The notes under the pieces: generated by a model
What the model saw: only the letters and a program-made list of their open reading frames with translations
What the model was told of the DNA's origin: nothing
Databases searched by the model: none
Part shown: piece by piece, positions 41,971-49,946 of the stretch
How positions within the stretch are numbered: the first letter of the stretch is position 1
Layout of the letters: every line of letters begins with the position of its first letter
NCBI GenBank assembly: GCA_964542455.1
Contig: CAZIUC010000016.1
Location: 24,048 to 88,047, forward strand
Reading direction: 5' to 3'
DNA: 64,000 bases
Source of the DNA: PFJX01 sp964542455
GTDB taxonomy: Bacteria; Pseudomonadota; Gammaproteobacteria; Burkholderiales; Thiobacillaceae
Translations under genes and position numbers: made by a program

Positions 41971-43970
41971 AGCTGGATTCCGTCGTCAGGGTCGAGGGAT
42001 GCCAGCCGGGCCGTGCGTTGCATGGCCGGGTCGAGCTGGCGGGGAAGCGGCAGCGGCAAGTCGTCGTCATCGAGCAGTGCCAGGTCGTTGCTGGCAGGCT
42101 CCTGTTCAGGGTGGTACTCGGCGACTTCGGATAGCTCTGGCTGACGGCGCGGTCCACCGTCATCGGCGGTGCTGGCTTCGCTGTCGGCCAGGGACGCAGC
42201 AGCGGGTGTGGTTGGTACGACGGGGATCGCCAGACCGCTCCAGTCGTCGGGCTGCCGAGGCGGTGCGTCGGCGTAGCGACTGGCTGCGAGTGCGGGCGGT
42301 GGCAGTACGCGCCGCTTGAAGTTCACGTCGGCGTAGTAGCGCAGCTTCTTCGCCTTGATCGGTGCCAGGCTGGACACCATCACGACGGCCTCGTCCGGCG
42401 GGAGTTGCATCACCTCGCCGGGCGTCAACAGCGGGCGTGCCGTTTCCTGGCGCGACACCATCAGGTGGCCCAGCCACGGTGCGAGCCGGTGACCGGCATA
42501 GTTGCGCTGCGCGCGTAGCTCGGTGGCCGTGCCCAACGTCTCGGAGATGCGTTTGGCGGTGCGTTCGTCGTTGGTGGCGAACGTCACCCGGACATGGCAG
42601 TTGTCGAGGATGGAATGGTTCTGGCCGTAGGCCTTGTCAATCTGGTTGAGCGACTGCGCGATCAGGAAGCTGCGGATGCCGTAGCCAGCCATGAAGGCCA
42701 AGGCCGTCTCGAAGAAATCGAGTCGGCCCAGCGCCGGGAACTCATCGAGCATCAAAAGCAGCTTGTGGCGGCGCGCGATGCCGTCCGAGCCATCGAGCGA
42801 TTCGGTCAGGCGCCGACCGATCTGGTTGAGGATCAGCCGTACCAGCGGCTTGGTGCGGCTGATGTCGGACGGTGGCACAACCAGGTACAGCGATACCGGA
42901 TGCCCTGCCGAAATCAGGTCGGCGATGCGCCAGTCGCAGCGCGAGGTGACTTCGGCCACCGTGGGATCGCGGTATAGGCCGAGGAAGGACATGGCCGTGG
43001 ACAGCACGCCCGAACGCTCGTTGTCACTCTTGTTGAGCACTTCGCGTGCGGCCGAGGCGACGACAGGATGTGGTGTGTCGCCCAGGTGCCGCGTCGTCAT
43101 CATCCGATGCAGCGTCAGCTCGAACGGGCACGCCGGGTCGGACAGGAAGTTGGCAACGCCACGCAACGTCTTGTCTTCGCCTGCGTAGAGGACGTGCAGG
43201 ATGGCGCCGACCAGTAAGGCGTGCGAAGTCTTTTCCCAATGGTTGCGGCGCTCCAGTGCGCCTTCCGGGTCCACCAGGATGTCGGCGATGTTCTGCACGT
43301 CGCGCACTTCATGCGCACCGCGCCGGACCTCCAGCAGCGGGTTGTAGGCGGCCGACTTGGGGTCGGTGGGATTGAACAGCAGGCAGTGCGAGAAGCGCGA
43401 GCGCCAGCCGGCAGTGATCTGCCAGTTCTCGCCTTTGATATCGTGGATGACGGCAGACGCGGGCCAGGAAAGAAGCGTTGGCACGACGAGACCGACGCCC
43501 TTGCCGGAGCGTGTCGGCGCAAAGGTCAGAACGTGTTCCGGTCCTTCGTGTCGGAGGTACTGGCCGTCATGCAGCCCGAGAAAAATGCCGGCAGGCTGAT
43601 TCAGACCGGCTTTGCGGATGTCTGCGGCATCGGCCCAGCGCGCGGAGCCGTAGGTCGTGACCAGTTTCGATTGCCGCGAACGCCACACTGACATGCCGAT
43701 GGCAACCAGCACGGCGACCAGACCGCTGGCGCCTGCGATCGCACCGCCAATGTCGAAGACATGCGGCGCGTAGGCATCAAAGAAGAACCACCACTCGAAC
43801 AGCCGCCAGGGGTGATAGACCGGCGTACCGAAGAAATCGAACCAGGGCGAACCCAGGCGTAGTTGGTAGCCCAGGGCGGCGGCTGTCCATTGTGTGGCAC
43901 TCCACACACCGGCAATCACGATGCTGAAAACAGCAACGATCTGCCCGAACAGCACACCTTGACCTTGCAT
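41967..43970 (-). CDS. traG: Coupling protein TraG (VirD4 family)
   Basis: A 667-residue type IV coupling protein from ATG 43970. Two membrane segments lie within the first 110 residues. Walker A is LTFAPTRSGKGVGLVVP at about 150, and Walker B LLLMLDEFPALG follows. It brings the relaxase-DNA complex to the channel. It is the first gene of the traG-copG-trb-DUF2274 operon. Confidence 0.94.
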   Translation of the reverse strand: MQGQGVLFGQIVAVFSIVIAGVWSATQWTAAALGYQLRLGSPWFDFFGTPVYHPWRLFEWWFFFDAYAPHVFDIGGAIAGASGLVAVLVAIGMSVWRSRQSKLVTTYGSARWADAADIRKAGLNQPAGIFLGLHDGQYLRHEGPEHVLTFAPTRSGKGVGLVVPTLLSWPASAVIHDIKGENWQITAGWRSRFSHCLLFNPTDPKSAAYNPLLEVRRGAHEVRDVQNIADILVDPEGALERRNHWEKTSHALLVGAILHVLYAGEDKTLRGVANFLSDPACPFELTLHRMMTTRHLGDTPHPVVASAAREVLNKSDNERSGVLSTAMSFLGLYRDPTVAEVTSRCDWRIADLISAGHPVSLYLVVPPSDISRTKPLVRLILNQIGRRLTESLDGSDGIARRHKLLLMLDEFPALGRLDFFETALAFMAGYGIRSFLIAQSLNQIDKAYGQNHSILDNCHVRVTFATNDERTAKRISETLGTATELRAQRNYAGHRLAPWLGHLMVSRQETARPLLTPGEVMQLPPDEAVVMVSSLAPIKAKKLRYYADVNFKRRVLPPPALAASRYADAPPRQPDDWSGLAIPVVPTTPAAASLADSEASTADDGGPRRQPELSEVAEYHPEQEPASNDLALLDDDDLPLPLPRQLDPAMQRTARLASLDPDDGIQL

Positions 43971-44383
43971 TCTGGCCTCCGATTTCTCCCATGTGGCAAG
44001 TGGCACGAAGACGTGCCGTTGTCATCAGGATCGTGGTCAGAACAAGGCCGGTCAAAGACCGTTATCGGGACAAAGATGCCTTTAAAAGCATCAATTCATG
44101 TAGGGGAAAAACCAATAAAAATACCGCAAGCAATGGCGCATTGCGGCGTATCGAGAAAATAAGTGCAGTTTCGTGGCGAGTTGCGAAATCTCGACTTACT
44201 TTACCACCCGATCTCATTGCACCTGACCAGAACATCTTGTCGTCGTGGCCGGGTCCAGTGGGCAGCAACCGGCCAAGAGTGGAGAATAGCTGAGCGCTCA
44301 CACGCGATCATTCTTTGTCTCAACTTGAAATGCGTAGATCTTGATGCCGGCGCATCTAGCGCATCGCGGTGCGCTCGTCATGT
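43971..44383. other. Intergenic region between traG and ribB
   Basis: There is no gene here. The AT-richer half (44060-44220) should carry the leftward traG promoter and has short dyads such as ccgcaa...ttgcgg at 44131-44153 and tttcg...cgaaa at 44168-44188. The right part leads into the ribB promoter. Open frames that cross this region are not supported by start sites. Confidence 0.5.
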
Positions 44384-44389
44384 TATGAT
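44384..44389 (+). promoter_or_regulatory. -10 element of the ribB promoter
   Basis: TATGAT ends about 10 bases before the first bases of the FMN riboswitch, so transcription would begin right at the aptamer. No good -35 box is visible. Confidence 0.5.
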
Positions 44390-44399
44390 TTTCGGGCGT

Positions 44400-44536
<137 letters not shown>

Positions 44537-44639
44537 TGCCGATATCCGTGCGATATGCCAGGAGACTGGCGTTCGCGCGGATGTCTGCGTGTGCCCGGGA
44601 GCGCTTTTTCGCCAATCTTTCCTTAGCGAGGAGCGTTTC

Positions 44640-45305
44640 ATGTTTCTACAACAGCAGTTCCAAAGCAGTACTTCCCGTCCGCCGCCCGATCTTGCCGCAC
44701 GCATGCCCGCCGCCCTGGCGGCCATGCGCGCCGGGCGCCCGGTCATCCTCGTCGATGACGAGGACCGCGAAAACGAAGCCGATCTGATCGTCGCCGCCGA
44801 GGTCTTGACGGTACCGACCATGGCTTTGTTGATCCGCGAATGCAGCGGCATCGTCTGCCTCTGTTTGACTCGCGACATGGTGACGGCGCTCGATCTGCCG
44901 CCGATGGTCGACCGCAACGAAAGCCGGTTTAGCACGGCGTTCACGGTCTCTATCGAGGCACGCCATGGGGTGACCACCGGCGTGTCGGCCCAGGATCGAG
45001 TGACGACGATCCGTGCCGCTATTGCAGAGGGCGCACAACCGGCTGACTTGGTCCGACCGGGCCATGTTTTCCCATTGTCGGCACACCCTCAGGGGGTGCT
45101 TGGACGGCGGGGTCATACCGAAGGCGCCGTCGACTTGGCAAAGTTGGCTGGCCTAAGGCCGGCTGCGGTACTCTGCGAGTTGATGAACCCCGACGGAACG
45201 ATGGCAAGAGGTGCGGACATCGAGAACTTTGCCGAACTACACGACCTCTCCGTCATATCCATTGCCGATCTGATCCGCTGGCAGAAAATGCAAGAACTTC
45301 GTTGA
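44640..45305 (+). CDS. ribB: 3,4-dihydroxy-2-butanone-4-phosphate synthase
   Basis: RibB turns ribulose 5-phosphate into the four-carbon unit for riboflavin. ATG 44640 follows the riboswitch; the frame is open further upstream but runs through the aptamer. The 221-residue protein is a stand-alone RibB (no RibA domain). It has the metal-binding acidic loop VDDEDRENEADL (38-49), the TTGVSAQDR segment and RRGHTEGAVDLAKLAG. An extra riboswitch-controlled ribB as cargo on a conjugative element is notable. A chromosomal copy is expected elsewhere. Confidence 0.93.
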   Translation: MFLQQQFQSSTSRPPPDLAARMPAALAAMRAGRPVILVDDEDRENEADLIVAAEVLTVPTMALLIRECSGIVCLCLTRDMVTALDLPPMVDRNESRFSTAFTVSIEARHGVTTGVSAQDRVTTIRAAIAEGAQPADLVRPGHVFPLSAHPQGVLGRRGHTEGAVDLAKLAGLRPAAVLCELMNPDGTMARGADIENFAELHDLSVISIADLIRWQKMQELR

Positions 45306-45322
45306 TGCCATAACCGACAACG

Positions 45323-45371
45323 ATAGGCCGAGATTCAGGCAAGTAGTTCAGTGCTCGGGGTCTCGGCCTAT
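45323..45371. repeat. 11-base inverted repeat after ribB
   Basis: The arm ataggccgaga (45323-45333) pairs perfectly with tctcggcctat (45361-45371). The 27-base loop and lack of a T run make a simple terminator unlikely, although it sits just after the ribB stop. It may mark an edge of the ribB insertion. Confidence 0.5.
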
Positions 45372-45458
45372 TCGTCCGATTGGGGTAGGTTTGAGTCGGT
45401 CAAGTCGCATGCGATTCAGTGGTCAAGGCAATGCGATTTTGCAGCGAGTCACCCACGA

Positions 45459-45734
45459 TCAGAACTTAGGTTGCTCCTTCGGCAGCGTGTATGGTGTCTT
45501 TCCATCACCGAGAAAACGTCGGTTCGTCGCTTCGGCCACTCGATTGCAGAGTTCGTCGCCGAGCTTAGCCCGATCTGTCTTGCACTGCTGGCGTAGCGCC
45601 TTCAACCGTTCGGGATTGGCGGCGAGCGATTCGACGGTTTCGATTGGCGCAGAGCTGTTGCTTGTCGCGGTCGGTTCGGATTTGCCGCAAGCCACCAGCG
45701 TTGCAGCAAGCAGAAATGGGATGATCTTCTTCAT
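45459..45734 (-). CDS. eexN: EexN-family entry-exclusion lipoprotein
   Basis: A 91-residue lipoprotein: signal MKKIIPFLLAATLVACGKSE with lipobox LVAC (Cys16), followed by the EexN-like pattern AANPERLKALRQQCKTD and a second Cys in ELCNRVAEATN. EexN proteins block uptake of a second copy of the element into the same cell. The start overlaps the LysR stop by 4 bases. Confidence 0.8.
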   Translation of the reverse strand: MKKIIPFLLAATLVACGKSEPTATSNSSAPIETVESLAANPERLKALRQQCKTDRAKLGDELCNRVAEATNRRFLGDGKTPYTLPKEQPKF

Positions 45735-46675
45735 GGCTCGATTTCCTCGGGTGGATCAGTTCGTTCAAGTGCAGCAGAAGTCTTTCCTCTTGGAGGCTCA
45801 ATGGCAAAGACTCGTTCGATGAAACGAGCCAAGGCATCTGACGGCTTGCTATCCGCGCGCAACAGGTAAGTCGTGAGCATGTGCGAACGACCAGCCAGTG
45901 GCCGGGCCACCACGCTGGGTTCACGGCTGGCGGCAATCTGCGATGCGCCCGCCAGCCCGAGCGCAAAACCTGCCGACACCAGGGTCATCATCAGATCGAA
46001 GGATGCGACTCGTTCGGCGATCAAGGGCTCCATACTTGATTGACGCAAAGCGCGATCAATTTGGCGAGCGTGTCCTTCGCATGTATGCGCATCGCCGAGT
46101 GCCAAGGGATAGCGCAACACCTCGTCCAACGGTACACGCTTGTAGGCGAGTAAGGGGTGACGTGCCGGAACCGCCACCATCAATGGATCGTGCCAAATGG
46201 GTTCAGCAACAAGTCCATCACCAGCTTCATCCAACTGAGCAAACCCTACGTCGTAGAGATCGTCGTGCAGCCCCTTGATCTGCTGGGACAGTGGAACCTC
46301 GGTCAGGCGAATCTCGATTTCAGGCTCCTCCTGCCGGCAAAGTGCCAAGAGGGCTGAGAAGCAGATCGGCGTGATGCCATCAGACAAAGCGATGCGCAAT
46401 TGGCCGTGGAAGCCGTTGGAGGCGGCTTTTACGCTGTCCCGAGCTTGCTGCAAGGAGGCGAAGACACGAGGTACGTGTTCCAAGAACATCCGGCCCGCGC
46501 GCGTGAGTCGGGTACTGCGGGTGGTGCGAGCAAATAGCTGAACACCCAGGTCTTCTTCCAGTTCTTTGATGGCGCGTGAAAGCGGCGACTGTTCGATATG
46601 TAAGCGCTCGGCCGCCCGGGCGAAGTGGAGTTCTTCGGCCACTGCCAAGAAGCAGCGTAAGTGCCTCAACTCCAT
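45731..46675 (-). CDS. LysR-family transcriptional regulator
   Basis: A 314-residue regulator with N-terminal winged helix (MELRHLRCFLAVAEELHFAR; helix at SPLSRAIKELEEDLG) and a type 2 periplasmic-binding-fold effector domain. It resembles the CatR/BenM-like group, which sense small aromatic or carboxylic ligands. A LysR gene next to eexN is common in Tn4371-like elements. It lies 24 bases after the aminotransferase in reading direction. Confidence 0.88.
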   Translation of the reverse strand: MELRHLRCFLAVAEELHFARAAERLHIEQSPLSRAIKELEEDLGVQLFARTTRSTRLTRAGRMFLEHVPRVFASLQQARDSVKAASNGFHGQLRIALSDGITPICFSALLALCRQEEPEIEIRLTEVPLSQQIKGLHDDLYDVGFAQLDEAGDGLVAEPIWHDPLMVAVPARHPLLAYKRVPLDEVLRYPLALGDAHTCEGHARQIDRALRQSSMEPLIAERVASFDLMMTLVSAGFALGLAGASQIAASREPSVVARPLAGRSHMLTTYLLRADSKPSDALARFIERVFAIEPPRGKTSAALERTDPPEEIEP

Positions 46676-46699
46676 AAAAGCATCCCTTGTCCTTTCAGC

Positions 46700-47872
46700 T
46701 CACTGCAGAAGACGCCGGACACGGACGGCGATTTCGTCGATCTGAGCTTCATCGCAGATCAGCGGGGGTAGTAGCCGAATCGTCCTCTCGCGGGTGACGG
46801 TGATGAGCAGCCGTTCCTGCTCCAGAGCCTTGCGTACCAGATCACCGCAGGCCCGGTCCAACTCAATGCCGACCATCAATCCCTGTCCGCGGATGGCAAC
46901 GACTCCGGGGACGCCGGACAACGCCTTGCGTAGCCCCAGCAGCAGTTGCCGGCCTAGCACGGCGGCCCGGTCGGGCAGACCCTCCCGCTCGATTGCGTCG
47001 ATGACGGTGCAGCCGACCCGACAGGCCAACGGGTTGCCGCCGAAGGTGGAGCCGTGGGTGCCTGGCGAGAACAACTCGGCCGCACGACCACGCGCCAGGC
47101 AGGCTCCGATCGGGAAACCGTTGCCCAAGCCCTTCGCCAGAGTGACAACATCTGGCAGGATGCCGGCCTGCTGGTAGCAGAACCACGTGCCAGTGCGCCC
47201 CATGCCGGTCTGAATCTCGTCGGCCATCAGCAGCCAGTCGTGCTCATCACACAAATGGCGTACCGCCCGCAGGTACTCGGGCGATGCCACATGTACGCCA
47301 CCTTCGCCCTGGATGGGTTCGAGTAGCACTGCCGCGATGCCTGGCACGTGCTCTGCAGCTTGTCGGATGGCATATAGGTCGTTGTAGGGCACCCGCACGA
47401 AGCCGGGCATCAGCGGCTCGAAGCCGCGATGCACGGCTGAGTTGCCCGTAGCCGCCAGGGTGGCGAAGGTGCGGCCGTGAAAGCTGTTTTGCATTACCAG
47501 CACTTGCGGCGGCGCTACCTGCTTGCGGTTGGCGTGCAGCCAGGCCAGCTTGAGTGCGGTTTCGTTGGCTTCCGCACCCGAGTTGCAGAAGAAGGCGCGC
47601 TCCATGCCAGCCAAGGCGGACAGGCGTTCGCCCAGGCGGTCTTGCCAAGCGATGCCGAACATATTGGACGTGTGCAAAAGCAGCGTGGCCTGTTCGGCGA
47701 TTGCTGCTGCGACATCGGGATGGGCGTGTCCGAGGTTGGTCACGGCCACCCCGGCGATGGCATCAAGGTACTCCGTGCCTTGGGCGTCCCAGAGGCGAGC
47801 ACCTTGTCCGCGAACGAACGAAACTGGCTGGCGGGCATAGACGTGCATCAGGTGGGCGTGAGGTGTGAGCAT
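46700..47872 (-). CDS. ArgD-like class III aminotransferase
   Basis: A 390-residue PLP enzyme of the acetylornithine/succinylornithine aminotransferase family. It has the substrate-entry SGAEANETALKLA motif, the LMADEIQTGMGRTG stretch, and the PLP lysine in VVTLAKGLGNGFPIG. The length and motifs fit ArgD, but its place in a vitamin B6 operon leaves the true amino donor open. It is the last gene of the yggS-pdxY-orf78 unit (26-base gap). Confidence 0.85.
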   Translation of the reverse strand: MLTPHAHLMHVYARQPVSFVRGQGARLWDAQGTEYLDAIAGVAVTNLGHAHPDVAAAIAEQATLLLHTSNMFGIAWQDRLGERLSALAGMERAFFCNSGAEANETALKLAWLHANRKQVAPPQVLVMQNSFHGRTFATLAATGNSAVHRGFEPLMPGFVRVPYNDLYAIRQAAEHVPGIAAVLLEPIQGEGGVHVASPEYLRAVRHLCDEHDWLLMADEIQTGMGRTGTWFCYQQAGILPDVVTLAKGLGNGFPIGACLARGRAAELFSPGTHGSTFGGNPLACRVGCTVIDAIEREGLPDRAAVLGRQLLLGLRKALSGVPGVVAIRGQGLMVGIELDRACGDLVRKALEQERLLITVTRERTIRLLPPLICDEAQIDEIAVRVRRLLQ

Positions 47873-47898
47873 GAGCTAGAGATTCCAGGGAAGTGGGC

Positions 47899-48135
47899 TT
47901 ACATATCAAGGGGCGCAGGCTTGAACAGCGGCTCGCTGCTCAAGAGCCGCACGCCGTCGGATGTGCTTTCGACCAGACGCCTTTCGTCATAGGCGACCAG
48001 CAATTCCAACTGGTAGCCGTTCCGCTTCAAGCAGTCGGCGATTTCCTTGATGGCTTCACGCGACGATGGCGTACTGGACTCGAAGTGCCCAAGCAGCCGG
48101 TCGCGGTTGTGGATGATGAGGCGGTAGGTATTCAT
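47899..48135 (-). CDS. Unknown 78-residue protein in the PLP operon
   Basis: A small soluble protein (MNTYRLIIHNRDRLLGHFES). It has mixed strand/helix character and no signal peptide or Cys cluster. The ATG overlaps the pyridoxal kinase stop by 4 bases, so translation is coupled. The open frame upstream lies inside the kinase gene and is a shadow. I do not recognise the family. Context suggests a role tied to PLP supply or to the kinase itself. Confidence 0.65.
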   Translation of the reverse strand: MNTYRLIIHNRDRLLGHFESSTPSSREAIKEIADCLKRNGYQLELLVAYDERRLVESTSDGVRLLSSEPLFKPAPLDM

Positions 48136-49028
48136 GTGCGGCTTTCCAGAGATGATCCGGTTGATGTAGCCAGCAGCAGCTCGGCGCATTGCGCCTGCCG
48201 GGTTAGCCGCAATGCTGACGTGACCTGATCGCAAGCCAAAGACGCAGCCTTGAACACCGAGGCACCCGTCAGCAGGGTGCCCGTGAGCGCAGCGCTGAAC
48301 AAGTCGCCCGAGCCTTTGAGCAAAGCGTCGATGCGAGGATGATTCAAGACCTCCTGCCGGTTGCGGGTCACGACCGCCACCAGCATTTGATTGGCGGGCC
48401 AAGCCGCAGGAGCGGCACTGGTGACGATCACCCATTGCGTTCGACCGACCAGCAGGGTTCGTGCGGCGGCGATGACACTTTCGGGGTTCGTTGCCGCCAG
48501 GCCGGTCAGCCGTTGCAGCTCGAAGCCGTTGGGCGTCAGCCCGTCGGCCAGCGGCAGCAGATGGCGGTGGTAGGCGTCGGCGATGCCCGGACTGACGTAT
48601 TCCCCGTGGTCATGGTCGCCCAGCACGGGATCAACTACGACTTGCAAGCCAGGCTGCGCTTCGATGGCTTGGCCGATCCAGCGACCCAACGCCTGCGCCT
48701 GTTCCGGGCTGCCGAGATAGCCGGTGAGGATAGCCCGAAGCCGGCCCAGCGCACCGCGCGCAGTCAGGTCGCGTAGATAGCCCTCGAACCACGCGGTGGG
48801 CAAGGTGCCACCGTGGATTGTCGGATAGTGTGGCGTGTTGCTGAGAATCACCGTAGGAACGGCCGCGACGATCAGTCCCTGCGCTTGCAGCGTGGGCATG
48901 GCCACGTTGTTGCCGACCCGGCCATAGACGACCTGCGACTGGACGGAAACCACATCGATGGGCAGCGGTTGTAGCGACGGCACAGGATCAATGGGAACGG
49001 CGGTAGCAGCTTCAATTGGTCGCATCAA
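48132..49028 (-). CDS. pdxY: Pyridoxal kinase
   Basis: A 298-residue ribokinase-fold enzyme that phosphorylates pyridoxal to PLP. It shows the family patterns SVQSQVVYGRVGNNVA, VPTVILSNTPHYPT, the VVDPVLGDHDHG metal/ATP loop and a catalytic GSGDLFSAALTG (a variant of GTGD). It could be PdxK or PdxY; sequence by eye does not separate them. The start overlaps the yggS stop. Confidence 0.88.
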   Translation of the reverse strand: MMRPIEAATAVPIDPVPSLQPLPIDVVSVQSQVVYGRVGNNVAMPTLQAQGLIVAAVPTVILSNTPHYPTIHGGTLPTAWFEGYLRDLTARGALGRLRAILTGYLGSPEQAQALGRWIGQAIEAQPGLQVVVDPVLGDHDHGEYVSPGIADAYHRHLLPLADGLTPNGFELQRLTGLAATNPESVIAAARTLLVGRTQWVIVTSAAPAAWPANQMLVAVVTRNRQEVLNHPRIDALLKGSGDLFSAALTGTLLTGASVFKAASLACDQVTSALRLTRQAQCAELLLATSTGSSLESRT

Positions 49029-49840
49029 TCCGTTTTCCCCTCTCCAGCCGACGGCCAGTAGTAAACATCCGGCGTGGCTCGTGCACCGAAGATGGCCTGC
49101 CCGACGCGCACGACAGTTGCCCCCTCTTCGATAGCGATTTCGTAATCGCCGGACATGCCCATCGACAGTTCATCCAGGTCGATTCCATCCGGGGCTTCCT
49201 GACGCAGTCGATCGCGCAGTTCGCGCAGCAGCACGAAGCAGCGGCGCACGCGCGCAGCCTCGACCGACAGCAGAGCCAGTGTCATGAGGCCGCGCACACG
49301 TAGCGCCGAAAATGCCGGTAGCTCGCGTATGAAAGCGGCCACCTCGTCCGGCGGAAGGCCGTACTTGCTGGCCTCCCCCGATGTGTTGACCTGCACGAAC
49401 ACATCCAGCCCGCGGCCTTCGGCTTGCAGGCGCCGCTCCAGCGCCTCGGCCACGCGCAGGCTATCCAGCGCCTGAAACTCGGCGGCGAAGTGCGCCACCA
49501 ACTTGGCCTTGTTGGTCTGCAAATGGCCAATCACCGACCAACGCAGATCGGTCAGGTCAGTCATCCCCTCCCATTTTCGGTATGCCTCCTGCGGCTTGTT
49601 CTCGCCGAGCAGGCGGCAGCCCGCAGCGTAAGCCAGGCGCAGGCTCGCTTCGGACTTGGTCTTGCTGACGGGCAGCAGACGCACGCCGCCCGGATCGCGG
49701 CCGCCCCGCTGGCACGCCGCCGCAATGCGCGCATGAACTGCTGCCATGTTGCGACGGAAGTCCTCCACCGACTCGGCCTGGGGCCAGCGTCCATGCTGGT
49801 CGTGCATGGTGGATGTTTCCAGGGGTATGCCAATGTTCAC
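49025..49840 (-). CDS. yggS: PLP homeostasis protein YggS (PLPHP)
   Basis: A 271-residue alanine-racemase-fold protein with PLP on Lys60 in LLPVSKTKSE, the RLLGENKPQEA segment, the WSVIGHLQTNKAK signature and MGMSGDYEIAIEEG at the C-terminus. It buffers free PLP and affects amino-acid metabolism. The N-terminus is about 25 residues longer than usual, so the start may be at ATG 49807. First gene of the leftward operon. Confidence 0.9.
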   Translation of the reverse strand: MNIGIPLETSTMHDQHGRWPQAESVEDFRRNMAAVHARIAAACQRGGRDPGGVRLLPVSKTKSEASLRLAYAAGCRLLGENKPQEAYRKWEGMTDLTDLRWSVIGHLQTNKAKLVAHFAAEFQALDSLRVAEALERRLQAEGRGLDVFVQVNTSGEASKYGLPPDEVAAFIRELPAFSALRVRGLMTLALLSVEAARVRRCFVLLRELRDRLRQEAPDGIDLDELSMGMSGDYEIAIEEGATVVRVGQAIFGARATPDVYYWPSAGEGKTD

Positions 49841-49904
49841 GTGTAAGCCTCGCTATCGGAAAGCCCATCGCACTCAAGGTGGTGCAGGCGTCGTCGAATT
49901 AATG

Positions 49905-49944
49905 TATAATTGTCCTAGGTCAAACTTTAACATGTCCTAGATCA
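49905..49944. promoter_or_regulatory. Direct-repeat operator and promoter between yggS and the MocR gene
   Basis: A TATAAT box lies at 49905-49910. The near-identical 12-base direct repeats tgtcctaggtca (49911-49922) and tgtcctagatca (49933-49944) have a 22-base period, two helical turns. They end just before the regulator's ATG at 49947. MocR-type regulators bind spaced direct repeats in their divergent promoter regions, so these are strong operator candidates. Confidence 0.72.
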
Positions 49945-49946
49945 TT

